This document shows, in pieces, positions 7,137 through 13,553 of a stretch of DNA of 13,553 nucleotides. The notes under the pieces are model-generated. The model was not told where the DNA came from. It worked only from the letters and a program-made list of their open reading frames with translations, and did not search any database. Positions within the stretch are counted from its first letter, which is position 1, and each line of letters begins with the position of its first letter. The translations under genes and the position numbers were made by a program. The DNA comes from Paracoccaceae bacterium (lineage in GTDB: Bacteria; Pseudomonadota; Alphaproteobacteria; Rhodobacterales; Rhodobacteraceae): assembly GCA_002746395.1 (NCBI GenBank), contig NVXA01000014.1, positions 26,224-39,776 on the forward strand, read 5' to 3'.

Positions 7137-8354
7137 TTGAAAATTGTGACCAAACTTCTTAACCCTACTGTTCGCCGCAGGCATGTTTTTTATGTCCCTG
7201 GCTATGATCCGATGCCGCCACGCCGCTATCGGGAGCTTTACCGAGTCGAGGGTAAAAAACAGGCGGAAATCTCGGGCTACGAGTTGTCGATCAAAGGCTC
7301 AACCGGCCAGAACGAACGCTACCACTGGATGGTGAGTACGCAGATTGACGGGGCTAAAACGGATACTCGCATCGAGTTTTTGCGGTGGAACGATATCGTG
7401 TTCGATTCCATGCGAAATTCGATACCCCAAACATATTGGCTGCTGTTGAAAACACTGTGGCTTTACGTCTCTAGCGGCACTTTGGGGGCGCTGGGACGTT
7501 TGCGGCGTGCGCCGATCTTGGCGGCGATGTATCCGGTTGTGGTTTTAGTGGGGCAGGTTGCCTTTTCTGTTTTTCTCGGAAAGGTTTTGGCTGAATATAT
7601 CGGAGGCGTTGTTGGACTTTCGTTGGGTGTGGGGCTTTTTTACTTGATGTTGGTGCTTTTTCGCCGCTTTGATAAGCACTTTTTTGCCTATTACTTGCTG
7701 CATGATTTTGCATTTTGGGCGCAAGACGAAGGGGCAATGCCGGAGGTTCTTGGAAATCGGGTGAGCAAATTTTGTGACCGCATATGCGAGGCGCTTGATT
7801 CTGATGTTGACGAGGTTCTAATTATTGGCCACTCATCGGGCGCGCATCTGGCTGTGGTTTTGGCAGCAGAGGTTTTACGTCGGAGGGATGATGCCCCCAC
7901 GTTGGCGCTGTTGACACTGGGGCAGGCGATTCCTGTTACATCTTTCCTGCCCGCCGCGTGGGATTTGCGCCGCGATTTGCAGCAAATTTCGATGCGGGAG
8001 GATATTAAATGGCTGGACGTATCGGCCCCGGGCGACGGGGCTTGCTTTGCGCTTTCGGATCCGGTTTCGGTTAGCGGCGTTGCGCTGTCGGCACGAAAAT
8101 ATGGGCCTACCGTTATTTCGGCTGCATTCAGCCAAACATTGTCGGCCGAGAGCCGAAGTGGAACTAGATGGAGGTTTTTGCGCCGTCATATCCAGTATTT
8201 ATGTGCCTTCGATTACCCCGTTGAATATGATTATTTCAAAATCACGGCAGGCCCTGTCAGCCTTAAAGCACGTTTCGCGCATCGGTCCTCAACGGCATCT
8301 GTTATTGAAAAGGTCTACTCGCCACATACTTCTGTAGAGGTGACTGATGGCTAA
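7137..8354 (+). CDS. Membrane-anchored serine-hydrolase-like protein of unknown substrate, coupled to a P450
   Basis: The 405 residues contain the nucleophile elbow GHSSG (231-235, Ser233) after a hydrophobic beta strand (EVLII), followed by a helix, the core of an alpha/beta hydrolase fold. Two hydrophobic helices (about 126-148 and 154-176) lie before it, so the protein probably sits in the membrane. The segment FYVPGYDPMPPRRYRELYRV (18-37) resembles an opening beta strand and oxyanion loop. Later acidic and His residues (D300, D308, H382) could complete a triad but are not certain. The start is uncertain: TTG at 7137 follows an in-frame stop at 7104, GTG at 7146 is an alternative, and neither has a clear ribosome site. 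The stop overlaps the P450 start by 8 bp, so the two are probably translated together and may act on one lipid-like substrate (inference). No family name is claimed. Confidence 0.75.
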   Translation: MKIVTKLLNPTVRRRHVFYVPGYDPMPPRRYRELYRVEGKKQAEISGYELSIKGSTGQNERYHWMVSTQIDGAKTDTRIEFLRWNDIVFDSMRNSIPQTYWLLLKTLWLYVSSGTLGALGRLRRAPILAAMYPVVVLVGQVAFSVFLGKVLAEYIGGVVGLSLGVGLFYLMLVLFRRFDKHFFAYYLLHDFAFWAQDEGAMPEVLGNRVSKFCDRICEALDSDVDEVLIIGHSSGAHLAVVLAAEVLRRRDDAPTLALLTLGQAIPVTSFLPAAWDLRRDLQQISMREDIKWLDVSAPGDGACFALSDPVSVSGVALSARKYGPTVISAAFSQTLSAESRSGTRWRFLRRHIQYLCAFDYPVEYDYFKITAGPVSLKARFAHRSSTASVIEKVYSPHTSVEVTDG

Positions 8355-9738
8355 GTTGGCCCCCAAACCCGCCTCTCGCCCCGACGGGATTGGGGTGATC
8401 AAGCGCATTGGGCTATTCCGGCGCGACATGTTTTCTTCTCAGCCCGCGCGGTTGTATCGGGCGTGGATGGCGCAAACGCGTATCCCGTTTTATCGTTCAT
8501 TTCTGGTGAACCAACCCGAATTGGTGCGCCGTGTGTTGGTTGACGAGGCAGAGAATTTCCCTAAATCGGAGGTGCTGTCCGAGACCCTGCGCCCTTTGTT
8601 GGGGGATTCGATTTTCGCGACGAATGCCGCCCAGTGGCGCGCGCAGCGTGATATTATTGACCCCGCGTTCAAGGGGTGCCCGCGCCAAGCGTTTTCCTGC
8701 ATGCGGGCCGCTGGGGAAGATGCGGTAAAGCGTTTGGCTAAACAGGCTAATGGCCAATCCGTCGAGATGGAATTTGTGATGTCGTTTCTGGCCGCTGACA
8801 TCATATTTCGCACGCTTTTTTCGGCTCCCTTGCCGGCAAAGGTGGCAGAAAAAGTCTTTACTTCCTTTCGAGAATACCAAAAAACCCAACCTCTTTGGAG
8901 CATTCCGGCATTGCTGAGATTACCCAAATGGGTGCCAAGGTTTCGCTCAAAAGCGGCGGTTAAGCATGCGGATGTTATCCGCGCGTTGCTGGTCGAAATG
9001 GTGGATGCGCGGCAGGTCGAGATTGATGCCGGCACCGCACCAGATGATCTGGCGACCAGTTTGATGACCACCGTGGACCCAAACACTGGGCACCGGTTTT
9101 CGAAGGCCGAGATGGTTGATCAGGTCGCTATTTTCTTTTTGGCAGGGCATGAAACATCCGCGAGCGCGCTGTCTTGGGCGCTCTATTTACTAGCAATGGA
9201 TACGGGCGTTCAAGAGGGTGTCGCAGCTGAGGCACAGTTGCTTAGCAACCCACCGAAGCCTGCGGACCTGTCGAAAATGCGCTTTACCAAAGACGTGTTT
9301 AACGAAACCTTGCGCCTGTATCCCCCCGTTCCGATGTACCTTCGCGACGCAGCTGAAACCACCGAGTTTCGGGGGTGTACAGTGCCCGCAAAATCAATGG
9401 TTATTGTGTCGCCTTGGCACTTGCAGCGACATGAACGGTTGTGGAACAACCCCGATGAATTCGACCCTTATCGCTGGCAAACGGACAACGGAAAAGCACA
9501 TAAACGGGATGCGTTTATTCCGTTTTCCGCAGGTCCACGTGTGTGCCCCGGTGCCGGTTTTGGGCGGATCGAAGGGGTGTTGATGTTGGGGATGCTCTTG
9601 AAGGCGTTTCGTTTTGAAACTGTGGAGGATGTGCCGGTGCCGGTTGCGCATCTGACAGTGCGGTCAAAAGACGGAATTTACTTGCGAGTTATTCGGCGTG
9701 ACGATCCTGATACCATTTCAGGACAAAATCACGGATAG
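8347..9738 (+). CDS. Cytochrome P450
   Basis: This is a haem-thiolate monooxygenase of 463 residues. The I-helix oxygen-binding motif is AGHET (266-270), the K-helix ExxR is E320-R323 in NETLRLYPPVP, and the haem loop FSAGPRVCPG (393-402) has the ligand Cys400. All three landmarks are intact, so the enzyme should be active. There is no N-terminal membrane anchor, as usual for bacterial forms. ETLRLYPPVP resembles CYP4/CYP102-type fatty acid hydroxylases, which makes a long-chain or lipid substrate plausible but unproven. The start has GAGG at 8338-8341 and overlaps the stop of the preceding hydrolase-like gene by 8 bp, pointing to coupled translation. No redox partner gene is in the window. 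The last 50 bp overlap the 3' end of the convergent RHH gene. Confidence 0.95.
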   Translation: MAKLAPKPASRPDGIGVIKRIGLFRRDMFSSQPARLYRAWMAQTRIPFYRSFLVNQPELVRRVLVDEAENFPKSEVLSETLRPLLGDSIFATNAAQWRAQRDIIDPAFKGCPRQAFSCMRAAGEDAVKRLAKQANGQSVEMEFVMSFLAADIIFRTLFSAPLPAKVAEKVFTSFREYQKTQPLWSIPALLRLPKWVPRFRSKAAVKHADVIRALLVEMVDARQVEIDAGTAPDDLATSLMTTVDPNTGHRFSKAEMVDQVAIFFLAGHETSASALSWALYLLAMDTGVQEGVAAEAQLLSNPPKPADLSKMRFTKDVFNETLRLYPPVPMYLRDAAETTEFRGCTVPAKSMVIVSPWHLQRHERLWNNPDEFDPYRWQTDNGKAHKRDAFIPFSAGPRVCPGAGFGRIEGVLMLGMLLKAFRFETVEDVPVPVAHLTVRSKDGIYLRVIRRDDPDTISGQNHG

Positions 9739-9910
9739 CGGTGGCAAGGCCGGTTTCAGGCGCACGGGCTTCGTCGATATCAGCGGCGAGGCCGTTAATC
9801 GTCTTACCCTCACGCGCCGCGATTTCCAGAAATGCCTTCCAGAACCGTGTTTCCAGGGAAACGCTCGTGCGGTGGCCACGCAGGGTTAGGGAGTGTTTTT
9901 CGGGGCGCAT
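9689..9910 (-). CDS. Ribbon-helix-helix domain protein
   Basis: This 73-residue protein has a short basic N-terminus, then TSVSLE (15-20) as the DNA-contacting beta strand, and helices at about 21-34 and 37-47, the layout of small ribbon-helix-helix proteins of alphaproteobacteria. It probably binds DNA as a dimer, but its target is unknown. The ATG (9908-9910) directly follows the stop of the DUF4169 gene with no spacer, so it is the third gene of the fumC operon and depends on translational coupling. Its 3' end overlaps the P450 coding region by 50 bp, tail to tail. It could alternatively be an antitoxin-type RHH, but no toxin gene is next to it. Confidence 0.85.
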   Translation of the reverse strand: MRPEKHSLTLRGHRTSVSLETRFWKAFLEIAAREGKTINGLAADIDEARAPETGLATAIRDFVLKWYQDRHAE

Positions 9911-10093
9911 CTAAATGTCATCTTCACGTTTGTGGCCATCAAGGGCGCGCTCGGACAGGTTGTTTTGCTTGGCTACTCGATCACGCTCGCGCGCTTTGAC
10001 ACCAGCGCTTTTGGCGGTGTGCGCTTTTTGTACGCGTATAGTTTCGCGGATTTTTTGCTTACGCGCTGTACGAAGGTTTATGACGTTTCCCAT
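9911..10093 (-). CDS. DUF4169 family small basic protein
   Basis: This 60-residue, highly charged protein opens with MGNVINLRTARKQKIRETIR, the hallmark N-terminus (INLRxARK) of DUF4169, and ends near LDGHKRED, another recurring feature. Its function is unknown; it is probably cytoplasmic and helical. It lies between fumC and the RHH gene, an order I recall as common in Rhodobacterales. Its ATG (10091-10093) has the candidate ribosome site GGCAGG 8 nt upstream, buried in the 3' arm of a perfect 10-bp hairpin. The TAG is adjacent to the ATG of the RHH gene. Confidence 0.85.
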   Translation of the reverse strand: MGNVINLRTARKQKIRETIRVQKAHTAKSAGVKARERDRVAKQNNLSERALDGHKREDDI

Positions 10094-10097
10094 GGCG

Positions 10098-10126
10098 GAA
10101 ACCTGCCACGCTGGGCGGCAGGTTTC
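10098..10126 (-). promoter_or_regulatory. Intercistronic hairpin between fumC and the DUF4169 gene
   Basis: A perfect 10-bp stem, GAAACCTGCC / GGCAGGTTTC, with a 9-nt loop lies 3 bp after the fumC stop. No T run follows on the minus strand, so it is not a standard terminator. The 3' arm contains the only Shine-Dalgarno-like bases for the DUF4169 start, so it could mask the ribosome site, shield the 3' end of fumC mRNA, or both. Confidence 0.55.
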
Positions 10127-10129
10127 AAG

Positions 10130-11521
10130 TTACTTGGGACCGATCATATCTTTTGGCTGTACGACACGATCGAATGTTTCGCCGTCAACAAGGCCAAGTT
10201 TGATTGCTTCTTCGCGCAGGGTGGTGCGGTTTTTGTGGGCGGTTTTGGCAACCTTGGTGGCATTGTCGTAGCCGATTTCAGGGGCCAGCGCCGTTACCAA
10301 CATGAGGCTTTCCCACATTAGTTTGCTGATGCGGTCCTCGTCGGCTTCGATTCCTACTACGCAATTGTCGGTGAATGCTACGGAGCTGTCGCCCAAAAGT
10401 TGCATTGATTGCAAGACGTTATAGGCCATCATGGGCTTGTAAACGTTCAGCTCGAAGTGGCCTTGGGAGCCGGCGAATCCTACGGCAGCGTCGTTGCCCA
10501 TTACTTGGGCGCAGACTTGGGTGATTGCCTCGACTTGAGTGGGGTTTACTTTGCCGGGCATGATGGAGGAACCGGGTTCGTTTTCGGGGAGCATTAGCTC
10601 GCCCAATCCGCAGCGGGGGCCGGAGCCTAGGAGGCGGATGTCGTTGGCGATTTTGAAGACCGAAGCGGCGACGGTTTTTAGGGCGCCGGACATCTCGACC
10701 AAGGCGTCGTGGGCGGCCAAAGCCTCGAATTTATTGGGGGCTGTTATGAAGGGTAGACCGGTGATTTCGGCCATGTTTGCCGCGACTAATTCGCCCCAAC
10801 CTTTGGTCGTGTTCAGGCCTGTGCCGACGGCTGTTCCGCCTTGGGCGAGAGGGTAGATGTTGATTAAGGCGTGGCGTACGCGTTTGATGCCTTGTTCGAC
10901 TTGGAAGGCGTAACCGCCGAATTCCTGGCCCAAGGTTAACGGCGTTGCGTCTTGGGTGTGGGTGCGGCCAATCTTGATTATGTCTTTGAACTCGTTGGAC
11001 TTTGCAGTGAGGGCAGCGTGCAGTTTTTCCAAGCCGGGCAGCAATACATCGTGCGCGGTGGTCGCGATTGCGATGTGCATGGCGGTGGGGAATGTGTCGT
11101 TGGAGGACTGGCCCATGTTGCAGTGATCGTTGGGATGCACTGGGGATTTGGAGCCGATGGTGCCGCCGGAAAGTTCGATCGCGCGGTTGGCGATTACCTC
11201 GTTGGCGTTCATGTTGGATTGGGTGCCGGAGCCGGTCTGCCAGACGACGAGGGGGAAGTGATCGTCGAGGGTTCCGTCGATGACCTCATCGGCGGCTTGG
11301 ATGATTTTGTCGCCGACCTCTGGGGCCAATTTTTTAAGGGAAATGTTGGCCTGCGCGCAGCCTTTTTTGATGACGCCGAGGGCGCGGATTATGGCGATTG
11401 GTTGCTTCTCCCAACCTATCGGAAAGTTCATTAAGGAGCGTTGGGTTTGGGCGCCCCAGTACTTGTCGGAGGGGACCTCTAGGGGGCCAAAGCTGTCGGT
11501 TTCGGTGCGGGTATTTGTCAT
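10130..11521 (-). CDS. fumC: Class II fumarate hydratase FumC
   Basis: It interconverts fumarate and L-malate in the citric acid cycle, as an iron-free cytoplasmic homotetramer. The 463 residues match the class II length. Landmarks are [13 protein letters not shown] (97-109), [11 protein letters not shown] (139-149), [10 protein letters not shown] (185-194) with His188, and the fumarase/aspartase signature [13 protein letters not shown] (317-329) with Ser318. His188 and Ser318 have the same numbers as the catalytic pair of the Escherichia coli enzyme. The ATG (11519-11521) has AGGAG about 7 nt upstream. It heads an operon with DUF4169 and RHH genes. Its upstream region carries four tandem 11-bp repeats about 75-120 bp before the start and a CtrA-type box about 130-145 bp before it, so non-housekeeping control is possible. 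Confidence 0.97.
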   Translation of the reverse strand: MTNTRTETDSFGPLEVPSDKYWGAQTQRSLMNFPIGWEKQPIAIIRALGVIKKGCAQANISLKKLAPEVGDKIIQAADEVIDGTLDDHFPLVVWQTGSGTQSNMNANEVIANRAIELSGGTIGSKSPVHPNDHCNMGQSSNDTFPTAMHIAIATTAHDVLLPGLEKLHAALTAKSNEFKDIIKIGRTHTQDATPLTLGQEFGGYAFQVEQGIKRVRHALINIYPLAQGGTAVGTGLNTTKGWGELVAANMAEITGLPFITAPNKFEALAAHDALVEMSGALKTVAASVFKIANDIRLLGSGPRCGLGELMLPENEPGSSIMPGKVNPTQVEAITQVCAQVMGNDAAVGFAGSQGHFELNVYKPMMAYNVLQSMQLLGDSSVAFTDNCVVGIEADEDRISKLMWESLMLVTALAPEIGYDNATKVAKTAHKNRTTLREEAIKLGLVDGETFDRVVQPKDMIGPK

Positions 11522-11597
11522 CGGAATGCTCCTGATTTGTGCGCTGCAACCGTTGTAACGGACGGGGCCGAAAGATCAATAAAAGAGTGAAAAACGA

Positions 11598-11642
11598 CGT
11601 ACACAACCCGTACACAACACGTGCACAACACGTATGCACAAT
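11598..11642. repeat. Four tandem 11-bp repeats upstream of fumC
   Basis: The units are CGTACACAAC at 11598-11607, CGTACACAAC at 11609-11618, CGTGCACAAC at 11620-11629, and a diverged CGTATGCACAAT at 11631-11642. The period is 11 bp, about one helical turn, so each unit faces the same side of the DNA, as expected for a cooperative multi-site operator. Read towards fumC the unit is GTTGTGTACG. It matches no operator I know and is too short and too close-packed for CRISPR. Confidence 0.75.
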
Positions 11643-11651
11643 TTTGCGTGG

Positions 11652-11666
11652 TTAACGAGGGGTTAA
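11652..11666. promoter_or_regulatory. CtrA-type binding site (TTAA-N7-TTAA)
   Basis: TTAA (11652-11655) and TTAA (11663-11666) are exactly 7 bp apart. On the minus strand the second half reads TTAAC, matching the full consensus TTAA-N7-TTAAC of the alphaproteobacterial response regulator CtrA. It lies 131-145 bp upstream of fumC and immediately before a possible plus-strand -35 at 11668. Either fumC or the plus-strand RNA could be the target. Confidence 0.5.
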
Positions 11667-11667
11667 T

Positions 11668-11696
11668 TTGTTGCAGTGCGGTGGTTTGCGTATGTT
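11668..11696 (+). promoter_or_regulatory. Possible plus-strand promoter next to the CtrA-type box
   Basis: TTGTTG (11668-11673) and TATGTT (11691-11696) are separated by 17 bp. Transcription would start near 11702-11703, which is where the outer stem of the candidate structured RNA begins. Both boxes deviate from consensus, so this is a moderate to weak promoter that an activator at 11652-11666 could help. Confidence 0.35.
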
Positions 11697-11701
11697 TTGG
11701 C

Positions 11702-11779
11702 GGAGCGGGTGTCACATTTACGGTGCATCGTTGATGCACAGGGGCGATCCCCTTTGGGGGGATCGGGACCGCTCCTTTT
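11702..11779 (+). ncRNA. Candidate structured small RNA (three-stem fold)
   Basis: An outer 7-bp stem GGAGCGG (11702-11708) / CCGCTCC (11769-11775) closes over two perfect hairpins: GTGCATC-GTT-GATGCAC (11723-11739) and CGATCCCC-TTTGG-GGGGATCG (11745-11765). The outer stem is followed by TTTT (11776-11779). All three helices are fully complementary. The 74-nt span between stem ends recalls a tRNA, but the T-loop and position-33 U are missing. A promoter and a CtrA-type box lie directly upstream. It could be a small RNA, a tRNA-like relic or a mobile-repeat remnant. The short T run makes termination uncertain. Confidence 0.35.
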
Positions 11780-11808
11780 GGGTGGTTTTGGTTTGGTAGA
11801 ACGCCTAA

Positions 11809-12531
11809 CTAAAAAATCTCAAAAACATTCAATAGTAGTGTTTCAATATGCGCGGCGGATTGGTTTACGCTAACTTTCAATGAGTTCGGGTGGCCACAAC
11901 CGTTTCTTCTATCAAGACATGCTTTTAGGTCAGTTTTCACATTCTTTCCAATTATTGACAGAGTGTTGATTCGATCAAGGAAACTGGATTCGTTCATCGC
12001 GCCTAAATCGTCAGTTGTTACCGCTGCCTTCCACTTTTTAGAAACTCTTGACGCTTCCACATTGAAAGCTGCGAGGTGGTTAGCATGGACGTGTTTATGT
12101 AGCACATCCATTGCTCCAAGCCACGACATTACAATCGCAGATCGATAAAGCTCGGCCTCGTGGCACTTAATTGCTTCCTCAACAAAATCACGTGTTTGGG
12201 CGTCTGATATAGTTGCCAGATGCAATCGTAGATCTGCCGCCACTTGCATCGCAGCTGGGCTAATTTTTGAAACACCTAGATTTCTTAAGTGCATTTTCCC
12301 TGAATCAGTAATTTCCCAACCGCTGGTAGCCCGTATTGCCAATCCTTTGCTGGCACCCAGTATTTGTGATTCATTCCACTTAGAAGGAATCCGAAATCCC
12401 GCCTCATTTGCGCGCACTCTTAGATTGGCCAGCGTTTGAGCTTCTTCAAACGTTGCGAGTACGAGTAGAAGTTTTTCCAATCGCGGTAGGTCTTTATGTA
12501 ACCAAGTTTTCAGTTCATCCGATTTTAGCAA
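11809..12531 (-). CDS. Winged-helix-like plus HEPN-like protein (putative RNase effector), unknown family
   Basis: The 240 residues split in two. Residues about 15-90 are helical and end in a wing-like [17 protein letters not shown], suggesting a winged helix. Residues about 100-240 look like a HEPN domain: a long helix [20 protein letters not shown] (119-138), then a second helical part with RNGCGH (209-214), which fits the HEPN active-site form R-x4-6-H with the usual polar residue after Arg. HEPN domains with this motif are commonly metal-independent RNases in toxin-antitoxin, abortive-infection and CRISPR effectors. The start is TTG (12529-12531) with GAGGG 5 nt upstream, inside the end of the preceding gene (17-bp overlap). 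The base composition is AT-richer than in neighbours, which points to transfer. The RNase role is inferred from one motif and predicted helices. Confidence 0.7.
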
Positions 12532-13036
12532 TTGTTCCCTCAGCGGACTTTCGTTCGTCAGCGCTTAACGAATAGATATTAGTGCTAACGTTGTTGACGC
12601 GCTTTGATTTAACCAAACTTGAAAGAGACGCAGACAGGTTTTTGCCTTTGCTCTCCGTATAGTAACTGGTTGCGGTTTTCATTTCCGCAAATATCTCACT
12701 TCGGCTGCAGCTTTGTTTGCCCTTTATGATTTGAAGATGGGCCATAGCACTAATTGCTAGTTCTACACCTGTTTTGCCACCTAAGTGCGAAGCTACAGTT
12801 TCAGTTGATACGTTCAGGTTCATGGATTGTGCTGAATTTGTTGAAACTGGAGCTGAAGAAGAGGTTGGAGTTCCAGCTAAACCAGAACTAATAGGGCTAA
12901 CAGGGATATTAGTAGACAATTCACTCATTGATTCTAATAGGCCTTCGAGTCCTCCTTCGAGAAACTCAGAACCACCTTCGTATTCCAATTCCAACAAGCC
13001 AATCTTAATTTTAATTTTTACGGCTGAAGATTCCAT
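12515..13036 (-). CDS. Unknown partner protein of the HEPN-like gene
   Basis: The 173 residues fall in three parts. The N-terminal [20 protein letters not shown] (7-26) reads as two beta strands followed by a helix with Leu/Glu repeats (to about 40). Residues 41-77 are a low-complexity Ser/Thr/Pro/Asn linker. Residues about 85-173 are helical and end in a wing-like [12 protein letters not shown] (148-159), compatible with a winged helix. I do not recognise the family. The ATG (13034-13036) has AAAGGAGC about 8 nt upstream. The gene starts 24 bp after the thyX stop and overlaps the HEPN-like gene by 17 bp, so the two are surely co-translated. AT-rich codon use, dense in the linker, sets it apart from thyX. 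A sensor, adaptor or antitoxin role for the HEPN-like protein is the natural guess but is not shown. Confidence 0.65.
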
Positions 13037-13060
13037 TCGATATGCTCCTTTATAGATATT

Positions 13061-13553
13061 CTACCCGTCAATCGCCCCCATCAACTCCCGCCATTCGCCC
13101 TTGCTCATGCCGGAAGTCTCCTGCGTCACCTTCTCACCTTTAAGTAGACGACGCAAGACCTCCATACCCTTACCGGAGAACTGCTCGCCGCCTAGACGGT
13201 AGTCCTCAAACGCGCCATAAGCCGCTGGAACCCAATCCGCCACGATCTTGCAAATCACGTCGGCGTAGACGCGGATTTCGTATTGGGCGTGGGAGTCTGC
13301 CCGCAGGCGCAGGAAGTGGAAGAGGTTGTGGAGGTCAACTTTCCAGTACCATTGCGTGTAGATATTGCTGGGCAGGTTCATGCGGGCGAGTTCGCGGGCG
13401 AGGCCGTCTTGGCCCTCGTTCGAGATCATCGCCTCGTAGTTATCATAGGCGCGGTTGGAGTCGGTTTTAAGGATGTCGAGGACGCGGGCGGCCTCGGCCC
13501 CTTGCAGGACTTCGCCGCGGCCTTGGTTGTTGATGACGGACTGCGCGTTGATG
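13061..13553 (-). CDS. thyX: FAD-dependent thymidylate synthase ThyX, C-terminal part (5' end outside window)
   Basis: ThyX makes dTMP from dUMP with methylenetetrahydrofolate, NADPH and FAD. The 163 visible codons are the C-terminal portion: GLARELARMNLPSNIYTQWY, then KVDLHNLFHFLRLRADSHAQ and YEIR, the conserved ThyX block that contributes dUMP- and FAD-binding residues, then VADWVPAAYGAFEDYRLGG. The frame stays open to the window edge; the internal ATG at 13427-13429 is not the true start, because family-like sequence (NNQGRGEVLQGAEAARVLDI) continues upstream. The flavin-binding RHRxxSxNExS motif must lie beyond the window. Its TAG is 24 bp before the start of the unknown two-gene module on the same strand, so read-through could express that module. 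Confidence 0.95.
   Translation of the reverse strand, partial: INAQSVINNQGRGEVLQGAEAARVLDILKTDSNRAYDNYEAMISNEGQDGLARELARMNLPSNIYTQWYWKVDLHNLFHFLRLRADSHAQYEIRVYADVICKIVADWVPAAYGAFEDYRLGGEQFSGKGMEVLRRLLKGEKVTQETSGMSKGEWRELMGAIDG

Noticed and set aside
9689..9910. RHH protein as antitoxin of a toxin-antitoxin pair
   Set aside because: The adjacent small gene is DUF4169, not a toxin family, and the operon with fumC is of a kind seen as core in the group.
9893..10321. Plus-strand 142-residue open frame
   Set aside because: It lies antisense to the RHH, DUF4169 and fumC genes, which have clear family motifs and ribosome sites.
10952..11434. Plus-strand Gly/Val-rich open frame of 160 residues
   Set aside because: It is a shadow of fumC on the other strand; its low-complexity composition comes from fumC codon usage.
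11598..11642. CRISPR-like array
   Set aside because: Units are 10-11 bp with one-base gaps; there are no spacers and no cas genes.
11702..11775. tRNA gene
   Set aside because: Length, 7-bp acceptor-like stem and a 5-bp/7-nt arm with GTT in the loop fit, but U8, U33, the D-loop GG and the GTTC T-loop are all missing. Kept only as a structured-RNA candidate.
11809..13060. Attachment-site repeats bounding the AT-rich island
   Set aside because: I looked for matching direct repeats near 11.78-11.81 kb and 13.04-13.08 kb and saw none of useful length; no integrase or transposase is present.

Overview
The window reads as chromosome of an alphaproteobacterium of the Rhodobacterales (roseobacter-like). 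The support is gene content and order: a LysR regulator divergent from a single-chain indolepyruvate ferredoxin oxidoreductase, TusA back to back with CcdA, a fumC / DUF4169 / ribbon-helix-helix operon, an aerobic-type CobB, ThyX, and a full CtrA-type box. Base composition is moderately GC-rich, except for a clearly AT-richer stretch at about 11.8-13.06 kb. No rRNA, recognisable tRNA, insertion sequence or CRISPR array is present. Assignments rest on motif reading alone, with no database search.

Layout. (1) 6-1310: cobB, cobalamin synthesis, with its 5' end at the window edge. (2) 1320-2410, minus strand: a LysR regulator with a 164-nt 3' UTR that ends in a strong intrinsic terminator and may hold a small RNA. 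(3) 2411-2589: divergent control region with a promoter, a LysR-type dyad and a 12-bp palindrome. (4) 2590-6003: the fused oxidoreductase, which converts aryl-pyruvates to arylacetyl-CoA. (5) 6004-7088: tusA-family gene (minus) and ccdA (plus), head to head, suggesting thiol or sulfane-sulfur handling at the membrane. (6) 7137-9738: a translationally coupled pair, a membrane protein with a GHSSG serine-hydrolase elbow followed by a cytochrome P450. (7) 9689-11521, minus strand: fumC, DUF4169 and RHH operon with a hairpin over the DUF4169 ribosome site. (8) 11522-11808: 287 bp without a convincing protein gene but rich in signals: four tandem 11-bp repeats, a CtrA-type box, a promoter, and a possible structured RNA closed by an outer stem. 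(9) 11809-13036, minus strand: two overlapping genes in AT-richer DNA. One has an N-terminal winged-helix-like region and a C-terminal HEPN-like domain with an RN-x3-H motif. The other is a partner of unknown family. (10) 13061-13553: C-terminal part of thyX.

Most of the window is core metabolism. The strongest candidate for an undescribed system is the two-gene HEPN module, which sits 24 bp downstream of thyX on the same strand and looks like acquired cargo, possibly an RNA-targeting defence or toxin-type unit. The fumC upstream region, where repeats, a CtrA-type box and a possible small RNA meet in under 200 bp, is the second place to look.
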